This document shows, one piece after another, positions 28,340 through 37,812 of a DNA stretch of 64,000 bases; position 1 is the stretch's first letter; each line of letters starts with the position of its first letter. Below the pieces are notes generated by a model. That model was not told the origin of the DNA. It saw only the letters and a program-made list of their open reading frames with translations, and did not search any database. Position numbers and translations under genes: made by a program. Source of the stretch: Prauserella marina (GTDB lineage Bacteria > Actinomycetota > Actinomycetes > Mycobacteriales > Pseudonocardiaceae); contig NZ_CP016353.1 in the NCBI RefSeq assembly GCF_002240355.1, forward strand, positions 2,654,501 through 2,718,500. The letters are read 5' to 3'.

Positions 28340-29422
28340 ATGCCGGTCACCGGAACGACCCTGCCCGGTTTCGAAAGGGTCCGGGACGTCTTCGAAGACG
28401 TCGTCGCCGGAAGCCGTGGCGGCGCGGGGTTTTCCGTAGTGCGGCGCGGCGAAGTGCTTGTGGACCTGTGGGGAGGGCTCGCCGATCCTGAGCGCGGGAA
28501 GCCGTGGCGGGAGGACACGCTGTGCGTGTTGTTCTCCGGAACCAAAGGGGTGGTGGCCGCCGCCGTCGCCGCGCTCGGGGTGCTCGACCCGGACGTCGAG
28601 GTGTGCCAGTACTGGCCGGGCTTCACCGAGGGCGTACTGGTGCACCACGTACTCGACCACACCGCCGGACTGCCCTATGTGGATGGTGCGCACGATCTTC
28701 TCGACAGCAGGACGTGCGCTGACCTGCTCGCTCGTCAGGATCCACTGTGGACTCCGGGGAGCAGGGTCGCCTACCACGCGCTGACCTACGGCTACCTCGT
28801 GGACGAGTTGCTGCGCAGGACGACGGGCAAATCCGCCGGTGAGCTGGTCGCCGAGGTGCTTGCCGGGCCGCACGAGCTGGATCTGCACCTCGGCACCCCC
28901 GCCGCGCTCGACCAACGCGTCGCCTTGCTCCGGCGGGCGCCGGACTACCGGATCAGCACGTTCCTGGACGACCCTGACCGGCGCCGGATCGTCGAGCGGA
29001 TGTACTCAGGGTTGCTCGACTCCGACGAGCTGATCAACTCGGTCAGGTATCGCAGAGCCGGGCTTGCCGCCGGTGGCGCGACCGGCACGGCGCGGGCGAT
29101 GGCCACGCTCTACGCGCTGCTCGCCGACGACCGTATCGGTTCACCTGACGCGCTCGCGCGCGCCACCCGAACCTGGTCGCGGGGAACCGACGTGATCAAC
29201 GACCGACCGGTCCACTTCGGACTCGGATTCGAGCTTGCCGATTCCATCGGCACCTACGGTCCGGCCGCGAACGCCTTCGGGCATTCGGGCGCGGGCGGAG
29301 GGCGCAACGGGGCATGGCCCGACGCCGGGATCGGATTTTCGTTCGTCAGCAACGAGATGCGGGCCGAAAACGCGGACGGAAGAGCCGACCGGCTGCTCGC
29401 CGCCGTGCACGAGGCGCTGTGA
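28340..29422 (+). CDS. Serine hydrolase, class C beta-lactamase/esterase (EstB) family
   Basis: The 360-residue protein shows the SxxK nucleophile motif SGTK (Ser about 66, Lys about 69) in DTLCVLFSGTKGVVAAA, a Tyr motif YHALTYGYL and the third element HSGAGGG. These fit the beta-lactamase-like esterases, usually carboxylesterases rather than penicillinases. No signal peptide is seen, so it acts in the cytoplasm. The ATG has GAGG 8 nt upstream; a GTG two codons earlier overlaps the ATPase stop. As the last operon gene it might hydrolyse an imported carnitine ester; this is speculation. Confidence 0.85.
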   Translation: MPVTGTTLPGFERVRDVFEDVVAGSRGGAGFSVVRRGEVLVDLWGGLADPERGKPWREDTLCVLFSGTKGVVAAAVAALGVLDPDVEVCQYWPGFTEGVLVHHVLDHTAGLPYVDGAHDLLDSRTCADLLARQDPLWTPGSRVAYHALTYGYLVDELLRRTTGKSAGELVAEVLAGPHELDLHLGTPAALDQRVALLRRAPDYRISTFLDDPDRRRIVERMYSGLLDSDELINSVRYRRAGLAAGGATGTARAMATLYALLADDRIGSPDALARATRTWSRGTDVINDRPVHFGLGFELADSIGTYGPAANAFGHSGAGGGRNGAWPDAGIGFSFVSNEMRAENADGRADRLLAAVHEAL

Positions 29423-30049
29423 TCAGAGCCCGGTCCACAGTGTCTCGACGTCGAGCACGCGGTTGCGCCGCAGGGTGAGCACCCGTTCCGTCGCGGCGAG
29501 CGCGCCCGCGGTGATCAGGCTGATGTTGAGCCACATCGGCAGCACGACCGGAGAGGTGAAGGTCCCGACGTTGTCGGCGATCTTCGGAATCGTGGTCAGC
29601 AGCTCCAGTGCCTGCGGGACGGCGAGTACGAGATTGACGGCCAGTACCGCGATGGCCAGCCAGGCGATCGCCGTGCTGAGCAGGGGATGGCGGCGGGCGA
29701 GCCTGCCGCGCAGGTCCTCTGCCGTGCCCCGAGCCGGGGTCAGGCGCCGCTCTTCGCCGTCGTCGCGAACCAGGTGCGCCCTGGTGACTCCGTAGAGCCC
29801 GGCGTCGACCTCGACCCTGCCGCCCGGAACGGCGAAGGCCACTGGCAGTTCGCCTCGCGCGTGGAGCAGCCCGTCGCGGTACAACTCGGCCGCGCCGTCC
29901 TCGTCGGAGAGGTCGACGTCCACCGTCCACGTGTGGTCGGCGAAGCCGATCGTGTAGAGCCAGCGATGGAGTACCTGGCTCCGCCGGAACGGCCGGAGCC
30001 GTTTCTCCTCCACCTGATCCGAACAGGAGAACACGTCGAAGGGGGCCAC
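29423..30049 (-). CDS. Membrane protein of unknown function
   Basis: This 208-residue protein has a soluble N-terminal part rich in beta-type segments (WLYTIGFADHTWTVDVDLSDEDGAAELYRDG). Two hydrophobic helices follow (LLSTAIAWLAIAVLAVNLVLAV and VVLPMWLNISLITAGALAA), with a short tail. I do not recognise the family. The GTG start at 30049 is preceded by GGGAGGA. Its stop codon directly abuts the stop of the convergent serine hydrolase. The upstream gene, 101 bp away on the same strand, is a MerR regulator. Confidence 0.7.
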   Translation of the reverse strand: MAPFDVFSCSDQVEEKRLRPFRRSQVLHRWLYTIGFADHTWTVDVDLSDEDGAAELYRDGLLHARGELPVAFAVPGGRVEVDAGLYGVTRAHLVRDDGEERRLTPARGTAEDLRGRLARRHPLLSTAIAWLAIAVLAVNLVLAVPQALELLTTIPKIADNVGTFTSPVVLPMWLNISLITAGALAATERVLTLRRNRVLDVETLWTGL

Positions 30050-30150
30050 GGTTCCTCCCCGGTTGCGTGGTTCGTGCTGACACCCCGAGTAGAAGCCATG
30101 CCGTAACGGCACACTCAACCCCGCTTGTCGGTGACCTGTGCCACAGGTGG

Positions 30151-30888
30151 TCAGCCGGGTTCGTCGGTGTCCGCGCGCAGACGCCGGACCCGCAGCAGCA
30201 CATCCCGTTGTGCCGCGTTGTAGAGCTCGTTGATCGCCACGTCGATGGTGCGTGCGGCATCGTGCGGCCCGCTGGGTTCGGAGGCTAGCGGTTCCCGCAG
30301 CTCCGGGTGCCGCGCGCGCAGTTCGCGGCCGTAGGCGACGAGCCGCAGCGCCAGCTCCTGCCGAGTGCTCTCGTCGGCGTCGGCGGGAAGCGCGTCGAAC
30401 TCGGCGGTCTCGGGCCCGCTCGGCTCCGTCCGCAGCAGGTTCGTGTAGGCGTTGATCGTCGACGGGCTGACCACCTGCGCCATCACGGTGAGCAACGCGC
30501 GGCCGGGGCTGTCCAGCTCGGCGTCCTCGGCCACGGTGGCGAGCTCGGGCGGCAGGTCGGTGGGCGCGCCGTTCCGCCTGAGCACGGCGATCTCGGCACG
30601 CACGCGCTGTAGCCGCTCGATCGTCGCGGCCAGCTCCTCGTCCAGCGCGTCGAGTGCTTCCGGGGAGTGCTCTTCGGCCTCGCCCATGTCGGCGATCCGG
30701 GAAAGCGAGAACCCGAGCGCGGTGAGGCGTTTGATCCGCAGGATCCGCACGAGGTGCGCGACGCCGTAGCGTTTGTAGCCGTTGGCGGCGCGTTCCGGCT
30801 CGTCGAGCAGGCCGACCTCGTGGTAGTGCCGCACTGCCCGCAGGGTCGTACCGGCGAGCTGCGCCACCTCGCGCGTGCTCCAGGCCAA
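30151..30888 (-). CDS. MerR family transcriptional regulator
   Basis: The N-terminal 70 residues are a clear MerR winged helix: WSTREVAQLAGTTLRAVRHYHEVGLLDEPERAANGYKRYGVAHLVRILRIKRLTALGFSLSRIADM. A coiled segment follows (ALDELAATIERLQRVRAEIAVLRR), and then about 120 residues of variable effector domain. No clustered metal-binding cysteines are visible, so it probably senses an organic ligand. It may control the membrane protein gene downstream on the same strand. The target operator is not identified. Confidence 0.9.
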   Translation of the reverse strand: MAWSTREVAQLAGTTLRAVRHYHEVGLLDEPERAANGYKRYGVAHLVRILRIKRLTALGFSLSRIADMGEAEEHSPEALDALDEELAATIERLQRVRAEIAVLRRNGAPTDLPPELATVAEDAELDSPGRALLTVMAQVVSPSTINAYTNLLRTEPSGPETAEFDALPADADESTRQELALRLVAYGRELRARHPELREPLASEPSGPHDAARTIDVAINELYNAAQRDVLLRVRRLRADTDEPG

Positions 30889-30980
30889 AACGGTCCCTCC
30901 GAAATCAGGTCGACCGAAACCCTACCGGCTCGCGGCCCGGCTCGTGGTCGGTCCATTGTGGCCGGACCGCGAGACGACTC

Positions 30981-32174
30981 TCAGCGGGACTTGGCGAACA
31001 CGGCCCGGACCAACGGCAAAGCCAGCACCGTCGGCACGGCGAGCGCGCACGCCATTCCAAGGTTCCCCGCGATACCGAGGCCAACGCCACCGATGAGCGC
31101 TCCGGCGAAGACGCCAAGGCTCATGCCGGCCGCGTTGAGACTGAACGCGGCCGGTGCGAGCGGCCCCGCCCTGTGCGCGATGAGACTCGTGGCCACCGCG
31201 GCGACGATCGCGTGGCTGAACCCCATGAGCACGGTCGCGGCGAGCGCGATCGCCAGTACCGTCGTGGTGAACACGACGAGCACCGCGGCAAGTCCGCCCA
31301 GCAATCCAGCGACGAGCAGCGCGGCGGGAAAGCCGCCGTCCCTGACCCAGCGTCCGGCGAGGTAGTTGCCCGCGAAGAACGAGGCGCCACTGAGTGTCCA
31401 CACGAGCGTGAACGTGGAGGCGTCCATCGCGAACCGGTCGTGGTAGCCGGCGGCCAGGAACGACAGGTAGCCCATGAAGGACGTCGTGCGCAGCGCCGCG
31501 ATGCCGATGAGCGCGAGTACGTCGGGCCGTGACCCGAACTGCCGGAACGCTTTCAGGTAGCGCACCGGTTCGGCCGGCTCGGGCCCGTCGCGCCTGCCGC
31601 GGAGGAACAGCGCGGCGACGGCCGTCGCGAGCCCGGCCGTGATCCACAACGCGCCTTCCCAGCCGCGCCAGAACGCCATCACGCCGATGACGGGGCCTGC
31701 CAGTACCGCCGCCAGCGACTGCGTCGCCGTCACCAGCGTCGCCGCTCTGCCGCTGTCACCGGTGCGGGGAAAGGCCGTGGTCGCGCTCGTCAGCAGTGCC
31801 GGGGTCAGCACCGCGGTGGCGGTACCGATGCCGAGACAGAAGACCACGAGTGCCCAGTACGTGCCCGTGCTGCCGAGCAGGCTCGTCACGGCCAGCAGGC
31901 CAAGCCCCGCCGTGACGGTCAGGTGCTGGGGCAGGCGACCCAGCAGGGGCGCGATCGCGATGCCGGTGACGAGCGCGGCGACGCCGCCGAGGCCGCGAAG
32001 CGCGCCGACGGCAGCATCGTCGGCGGCGACGGCCTCGGCGATGGGAACGAGAAACGTCGAGTAGATCGTGAACGGGAACAGGCTCACCACGGCCGCGAGC
32101 AGCACCGGCCACAGTGCACGGACGATCCGGTGATCGGGGGTTGCCTGCTGTCCTGTCTTCGCCTGATCAGCCAT
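30981..32174 (-). CDS. MFS transporter
   Basis: This 397-residue protein has twelve hydrophobic segments, starting LWPVLLAAVVSLFPFTIYSTFLVPIAEAV. A cytoplasmic loop after the sixth (LRGRRDGPEPAEPVRYLKAFRQF) fits major facilitator drug-type transporters. The ATG overlaps the stop of the metal-complex binding-protein gene upstream. It is the last gene of the Zur-box operon. In siderophore or zincophore clusters such a transporter usually exports the metallophore; that role is inferred here. Confidence 0.87.
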   Translation of the reverse strand: MADQAKTGQQATPDHRIVRALWPVLLAAVVSLFPFTIYSTFLVPIAEAVAADDAAVGALRGLGGVAALVTGIAIAPLLGRLPQHLTVTAGLGLLAVTSLLGSTGTYWALVVFCLGIGTATAVLTPALLTSATTAFPRTGDSGRAATLVTATQSLAAVLAGPVIGVMAFWRGWEGALWITAGLATAVAALFLRGRRDGPEPAEPVRYLKAFRQFGSRPDVLALIGIAALRTTSFMGYLSFLAAGYHDRFAMDASTFTLVWTLSGASFFAGNYLAGRWVRDGGFPAALLVAGLLGGLAAVLVVFTTTVLAIALAATVLMGFSHAIVAAVATSLIAHRAGPLAPAAFSLNAAGMSLGVFAGALIGGVGLGIAGNLGMACALAVPTVLALPLVRAVFAKSR

Positions 32175-33170
32175 GCCGGACATCGTCGCGCAGGTACTCG
32201 GCGAACTTCTCAAGCCCGTCGACGATTCGCGGACTGGAGATCGCCTCGTTGTAGTCGAGTACGAAGAACCGGTCCTGCTCGACGGCGGGGATGTTCGCCG
32301 TGACGGGGTTGTTCTTGAGAAACGCGATCTTGTCCTCGGCGGGCTGGTCGCCGTAGTCGAGGATGATGACGACCTCGGGCTGGGCCTCGACGACGGCTTC
32401 CCAGCTCGCCTCGAACCACCTGGCGTCGACGTCGCCGAAGATGTTGGTACCACCGGCAATCCGGATGATGTCGTTCGGCGGAACCTGGCTCGCCGCCGAC
32501 AGCGGCTTGTCCGTTCCCGAGTCGTAGAGGAAAACCGGCACCGGGTCGCCGCCGGGTGCCTGCTCGCGGACCGCGTCGACCTTGTCCTGATACTCCGCGA
32601 TCAGCTTCGACGCGCGGTCGGGAACGCCGAAGATCTCGCCGAGCCGTTCCAGGTCGGTGTAGAGCCCGTCGAACGGGGTGTGCCGTTCGGGATGGCCGGG
32701 GTAGTTGAAGCAGGACTCGGCGTGCAGGAAGCTCTGGATCCCGAGTGTGTCGAGGATTTCCGGCGTGATGCCGCGCGAATCGGAGAACCCGGAGTTCCAG
32801 CCTGCCACGACGAAATCGGCACCGGCGTCGACGACGAGTTCGCGATTGAGCAGATCGTCGGAAAGGAACTCGACCTTCTCGTACTCCGAGGCCCACGGCG
32901 ACTCGCTCACCGGAGGGTTCGCCGGTGGCATCACGTAGCCGTGGACGTGCTCGGTGAGGCCGAGCGCGAACATCTTGTCCGCGCTGCCTCCCTCGTACAC
33001 CACGGCGCGCTGCGGAACGGTGTACTCGACGGGCTCGCCGCACCGGTTCACCGTGGTCGTGCCGGTGCCCTCACCGGACTGGGGTTGCACCTGCGCTCCG
33101 CACGCGGTGAGCAGTAACAGCGTGGCTGCGGTTACCGGCGCCACGGCGGCGCGCCGGTGTCGGGTCCAGT

Positions 33171-33177
<7 letters not shown>
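32167..33177 (-). CDS. FecB/BtuF-type ABC transporter substrate-binding lipoprotein
   Basis: The 336-residue precursor has a lipoprotein signal ending LLLLTACGA. The mature protein follows the helical-backbone layout of metal-chelate receptors: ALGLTEHVHGYVM, LVVDAGADFVVAGW, DGLYTDLERLGEIFGVPDRA and QPEVVIILDYGD. These receptors bind siderophores, cobalamin, heme or other metal complexes. A Zur-like box heads the operon, so a zinc chelate is a reasonable guess. The stop overlaps the MFS start, and its own GTG or ATG start overlaps the ATPase gene by 7 nt. Confidence 0.88.
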
Positions 33178-33985
<808 letters not shown>

Positions 33986-33989
<4 letters not shown>

Positions 33990-35041
33990 GACGTACCTCC
34001 GAATACATAGCGCCGCTTGCGCATGAGGACGATGAAGACGGGCACGCCGATCAGCGCGGTCAGCACGCCGAGCGGAAGTTCTCTCGGAGCGACGAGAGTG
34101 CGGGCGAGCAGGTCGACCCACACCATGAGAATCGCGCCGAGCAGCGGCGCGATCGCCAGCACGCGGCCATGAGTCGCGCCGACCAGCATGCGGGTGACGT
34201 GGGGGATCACCAGGCCGACGAATCCGATGGTGCCGCTGACCGCCACCATCGCTCCGGTCATCACGGCGGTGACGGCGAAAAGCCCGCGCCGGGTGCTCGC
34301 CGCGTCGACGCCCATCGACACGGCCGATTCGTCGCCGAGGCTCAGCACGTCGAGCGGGCGGCTGAAGCGGTAGAGGACAAGGATTCCGGCGACGGCGATG
34401 ACACTCACCACGGGCAGTGAGCCCCACGTCGCCGCGCCGAAGGAGCCCATGGTCCAGAACAGCACCATGCTGGTGGCCTCACCGGAGGGCGCGAAGTAGA
34501 TCAGCACGCTCATCAGGGCCTGGAAGCCGAACGAGAGCGCGACTCCGGTGAGCACGAGCCGCAGTGGCGTGACGCCGCTGTTGGTGCGGGCAATGGTGTA
34601 GACCAAGACGGTGGCAAGGAGCGCGCCCGCGAACGCGCCTGCCGACACCGCGTGCATGCCCAGCACCGGGAGCGCGCCGAACAGGGAAACGGCCACCGCG
34701 CCCGCCGAACCTCCCGAGGAAACCCCGAGGATGAACGGATCAGCCAGCGCGTTGCGCACCAGAGCCTGGATCGCGACCCCGACGGCGGCCAGTCCGGCGC
34801 CGACGACGGCGGCCAGCAGGACGCGGGGAGTGCGGATCTGCCAGATGATCTGGTATCGCGTCGCGTCCTCGGCGGGCAGGACGCCGCCCGTCAACGACGC
34901 CCACAGGTAACGAGCGGTGTCGCCGGGAGCGATCACCGCCGAGCCGAGGCCGATCGCGAGGAACACCGATCCTGCCAGCGCGACGGTCAGCAGGAAGGCC
35001 AGTACTGGCACCGGTACCCGCCCGCGTGCGGCCACGTCCAC
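33986..35041 (-). CDS. FecCD-type ABC transporter permease
   Basis: The 351-residue protein has about nine to ten membrane helices and the FecCD family blocks TPRVLLAAVVGAGLAAVGVAIQALVRNALADPFILGVSSG and GTIGFVGLVIPHVTRMLVG. Only one permease gene is present, so the channel is probably a homodimer. It is the first gene of the four-gene operon. A Zur-like palindrome lies 9 bp upstream of the start codon. Confidence 0.92.
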
Positions 35042-35049
35042 CCACTTTC

Positions 35050-35062
35050 GACAATGATTGTC
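35050..35062. promoter_or_regulatory. Zur/Fur-type box upstream of the FecCD operon
   Basis: GACAATGATTGTC is a perfect 6-1-6 palindrome embedded in CGACAATGATTGTCATT. It fits the actinobacterial Zur (FurB) pattern TGAnAATnATTnTCA. Iron control in actinomycetes normally uses DtxR/IdeR boxes of another type, one of which occurs at 38645. The site lies 9 bp before the start codon of the permease gene, so bound protein should block transcription. Confidence 0.65.
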
Positions 35063-35180
35063 ATTACCACTTTTGGGGGATCATACATGGCCGCCGCAAC
35101 CGGCCGAGCGGAGGTGGCGGCTTCCCTGTGTGGCGCGGGGTTTGTTACGGAGCGCTTGTTCCGGCGGGTCCGGGCAGCGT

Positions 35181-35199
35181 GAGTGCGGATCTCGCCGTC
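35181..35199 (+). repeat. Solitary copy of the 21-bp repeat unit
   Basis: GAGTGCGGATCTCGCCGTC closely matches units of the array at 2565-2937, where GAGTGCGGATCTCGCCGGTC occurs at about 2868. It overlaps the stop of the metal permease gene at 35198. This shows the unit is dispersed in the genome at gene ends. Confidence 0.75.
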
Positions 35200-36076
35200 A
35201 GGCGCGGTCGGAGGCGAGGCGCTTGCGCCGCCGTCCTGCGGCGACGCTCTTGGCGACGATCCCGTGCCGTGGCCCGAAAAGGTAGGCCAGCACGAAACCC
35301 GCTCCCTGCACGAGCACGATCATCCCGCCGGAGGCGGTGTCGAGGTGGTAGCTCAGATAGAGCCCGGTCACCGCCGCGATCGCGGAGAACGCGGGTGCGA
35401 TCACGACCATGTGCCCGAACCGGTCGGTCAGCAGGTAAGCCGTCGCGCCGGGAATGATGAGCATCGCCACCACCAGGATCACTCCGACCACCTGAAGCGC
35501 GACCACCGAGGTCAGCGCGAGCAGGCCGAGCAGCGCCGCGCCGAGCAGCCGGGGATTGAGGCCGATGGCGTGCGCGTGCGTCGGATCGAAGGCGTACAGG
35601 GTGAAGTCGCGGCGTTTGAGTACCAGCGCGGTGAGCGCGATCGCGCCGAGCACGCAAATCTGGATCACGTCGGCGGTGTCGACGCCGAGCAGGTTGCCGA
35701 AAATGATGTGGTTGAGGTCGGTCTGGCTCGGCGTCACCGAGATCAGCACGAGACCCAGCGCGAACAGCGTGGTGAACACGATGCCGATGGCCGCGTCCTC
35801 CTTGACCCTGCTGGTGTTGCCGACGAGGCCGATCAGCCCGACGGCGAGAAACCCGAAGACAACGGCGCCCAGTGCGAACGGCGCGCCGACCAGGTAGGCC
35901 AGCACCACGCCGGGCAGCACGGCGTGCGAGACCGCGTCCCCCATCAGCGACCAGCCGATGAGTACCAGCCAGCAGGAAAGGACGGCACAGACCACGGCGG
36001 CGACCACGGTCGTGATCAGCGCCCTCACCATGAATTCGAAGCCGAGCGGTTCGAGCAGGAGCTCGTGGAGGCTCAC
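35198..36076 (-). CDS. Metal ABC transporter permease (ZnuB/SitC/MntB family)
   Basis: The 292-residue protein has about eight membrane helices. Family blocks are MVRALITTVVAAVVCAVLSCWLVLIGWSLMGDAVSHAVLPGVVLAYL and the later ALQVVGVILVVAMLIIPGATAYLLTDRFGHM. It imports Mn, Fe or Zn with the ATPase and binding protein encoded upstream. The start overlaps the ATPase stop. It ends the three-gene operon. Confidence 0.93.
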   Translation of the reverse strand: MSLHELLLEPLGFEFMVRALITTVVAAVVCAVLSCWLVLIGWSLMGDAVSHAVLPGVVLAYLVGAPFALGAVVFGFLAVGLIGLVGNTSRVKEDAAIGIVFTTLFALGLVLISVTPSQTDLNHIIFGNLLGVDTADVIQICVLGAIALTALVLKRRDFTLYAFDPTHAHAIGLNPRLLGAALLGLLALTSVVALQVVGVILVVAMLIIPGATAYLLTDRFGHMVVIAPAFSAIAAVTGLYLSYHLDTASGGMIVLVQGAGFVLAYLFGPRHGIVAKSVAAGRRRKRLASDRA

Positions 36077-36834
36077 GCGGGTTCCCCTTCCCGCGCCCGC
36101 ATTCCGAAGGCCAGTGCGAGGTTTTCCGGCCGCAGTACCTCGCCGGGGTTTCCACGGGCCAGTACGGACCGCATCAGCAGCACCGCCTCGTCGGCGAGCT
36201 CCGGCAGGGCGTGCAGGTCGTGGGTGGAGACGAGGACGGTGGCCCCGGTGGCGGCCAGTTCCCGCAGCAGCCGGGTGATCGTGGCCTCGGAGCGCTTGTC
36301 GACTCCGGCGAAAGGCTCGTCGAGCAGCAGCACCCGCGCGCCCTGCGCGATACCGCGGGCGACGAACGCCCGTTTGCGCTGCCCGCCGGACAACCGCCCG
36401 ATCTGTCGTCCGGCCAGTTCGGCGAGATCGACCCGCTCAAGCGCCTCGTCGACGGCGGTGTGGTCGGCCCGCCGTGGCCGCCGCGTGAATCCCAGCTTCC
36501 CGTAGCGTCCGGTCAGCACCACGTCCCGCACCGACATCGGGAACGCCCAGTCGACGTTCTCGCTCTGCGGAACGTAACCGATCGCGCTGTCCCTGCGCGC
36601 GAGGGCGGGGGAGCCGCCGTTGACCCGCACCGTGCCGGTGTCAGGGCGGATCAGCCCCATGATGGTCTTGAACAGCGTCGACTTGCCTGAGCCGTTCACG
36701 CCGATGAGCCCGCACACCGTGCCGCTCGCCAGCGTCAGGCTCACGTTGTCGAGTGCGAGGACGTCGCCGTAGTGCACGGTGACGCCGTCGATGTCTATGG
36801 CTCTGGTGATCTTGGGGGTCTTGGGGGAGGTCAC
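36073..36834 (-). CDS. Metal ABC transporter ATPase (ZnuC/SitB/MntB family)
   Basis: This 253-residue protein has Walker A GVNGSGKST (about residue 43), signature LSGGQRKR, Walker B VLLLDEPFAGVD and an H-loop in VLVSTHDLH. The block AIGYVPQSENVDWAFPMSVRDVVLTGRYG is characteristic of ATPases in Mn/Fe/Zn importers. The start overlaps the binding-protein stop and the stop overlaps the permease start, so all three genes are translationally coupled. Confidence 0.94.
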   Translation of the reverse strand: MTSPKTPKITRAIDIDGVTVHYGDVLALDNVSLTLASGTVCGLIGVNGSGKSTLFKTIMGLIRPDTGTVRVNGGSPALARRDSAIGYVPQSENVDWAFPMSVRDVVLTGRYGKLGFTRRPRRADHTAVDEALERVDLAELAGRQIGRLSGGQRKRAFVARGIAQGARVLLLDEPFAGVDKRSEATITRLLRELAATGATVLVSTHDLHALPELADEAVLLMRSVLARGNPGEVLRPENLALAFGMRAREGEPA

Positions 36835-37742
36835 GAGGACGTCCCGGTGAGCGCGCCGACGATGGTGTCGGCGTCGTGGCGGAGGAGGTCGAGGTAGGTC
36901 GGCACCGGGCCGTCGGGGCCGGACAGTGAGTCGACGTAGAGCAGGCCGCCGAACGTGGCACCGGTGGCGGAGACGACCTGTCGCATTGGCGCGTCCGACA
37001 CGGTCGATTCGCAGAACACGGCGGGGACCCCGTTTCGTTCGACGAACTCGATGGTCCTGGTGATCTGTTGCGGTGTCGCCTGCTGCTCGGCGTTCACCGG
37101 CCAGATGTAGTGCTCGGCCAGTCCCGCGTCACGGGCGAGATAGGAGAACGCGCCCTCACACGTGACCAGCGCGCGTTCGTTCTCGGGCAGCGCGGCCAGC
37201 GAGCCGGTCAGCTGGTCCCGAACCTGCTGGAGTTCGCGCTTGTACTCCTCGCCGTTGGCCGCGAAGTCCTCGGCGTGCTCGGGAGCGAGCTCGCCGAAGG
37301 CGGTGACCATGTTGTCGACGTAGATTTCCGCGTTGTCCGGCGACATCCACGCGTGCGGGTTCGGGGTGCCCTGGTAGGCGTCGCCCGCGATGTCGATCGG
37401 TTCGACACCGTCGCTGGCGACCACGTGCGGCGCGTCGGTCTCGGCGACGAATCGCTCGAACCACGCTTCGAGGTTCAGGCCGTTGTCGAGGATGAGGTCG
37501 GCTTTGGCCGCCTTCTTGATGTCGGAGGGGGTCGGCTCGTATCCGTGGATCTCGGCGCCTGCCTTGGTGATCGACTCGACCTGGAGAGCGTCGCCCGCGA
37601 CGTTCGATGCGATGTCGGCGAGGACGGTGAACGTCGTCAGTACCACCGGTTTTCCGTCGTCGCCTCCGCTTGCCTGACCGCATCCGGCCAGCAGGAGTAC
37701 CGACGAGGTCGCGACGCAGAGGGTTCGCCACAAGTTCGACAC
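36831..37742 (-). CDS. Metal-binding lipoprotein of ABC importer (SitA/MntA-like, cluster A-I)
   Basis: The 303-residue precursor has the lipobox LLLAGCG. Predicted metal ligands are His in AEIHGYEPTPSD, His in TPNPHAWMSP, Glu in VTCEGAFSY and Asp in LLYVDSLSG. This set, with EIHGYEPTPSD, resembles Mn/Fe-type SitA/MntA more than zinc ZnuA, and there is no His-rich loop. The GTG start reads VSNLWRT. A perfect palindrome lies 16 bp upstream. Mn is my first guess for the substrate. Confidence 0.9.
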   Translation of the reverse strand: MSNLWRTLCVATSSVLLLAGCGQASGGDDGKPVVLTTFTVLADIASNVAGDALQVESITKAGAEIHGYEPTPSDIKKAAKADLILDNGLNLEAWFERFVAETDAPHVVASDGVEPIDIAGDAYQGTPNPHAWMSPDNAEIYVDNMVTAFGELAPEHAEDFAANGEEYKRELQQVRDQLTGSLAALPENERALVTCEGAFSYLARDAGLAEHYIWPVNAEQQATPQQITRTIEFVERNGVPAVFCESTVSDAPMRQVVSATGATFGGLLYVDSLSGPDGPVPTYLDLLRHDADTIVGALTGTSS

Positions 37743-37757
37743 TGGAGAAGTCTAGAG

Positions 37758-37771
37758 TTCGGCATGCCGAA
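37758..37771. promoter_or_regulatory. Palindromic operator before the SitABC-type operon
   Basis: TTCGGCATGCCGAA is a perfect 14-bp palindrome, located 16-29 bp upstream of the GTG start of the metal-binding protein gene. It differs from both the Zur-like and the iron box in this window. A DtxR-family MntR is a plausible ligand-dependent repressor, which would fit a manganese importer. Confidence 0.6.
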
Positions 37772-37812
37772 ATTCCAATGGTCGGCTGCCGTAACCGACG
37801 TCACCATGCGGG

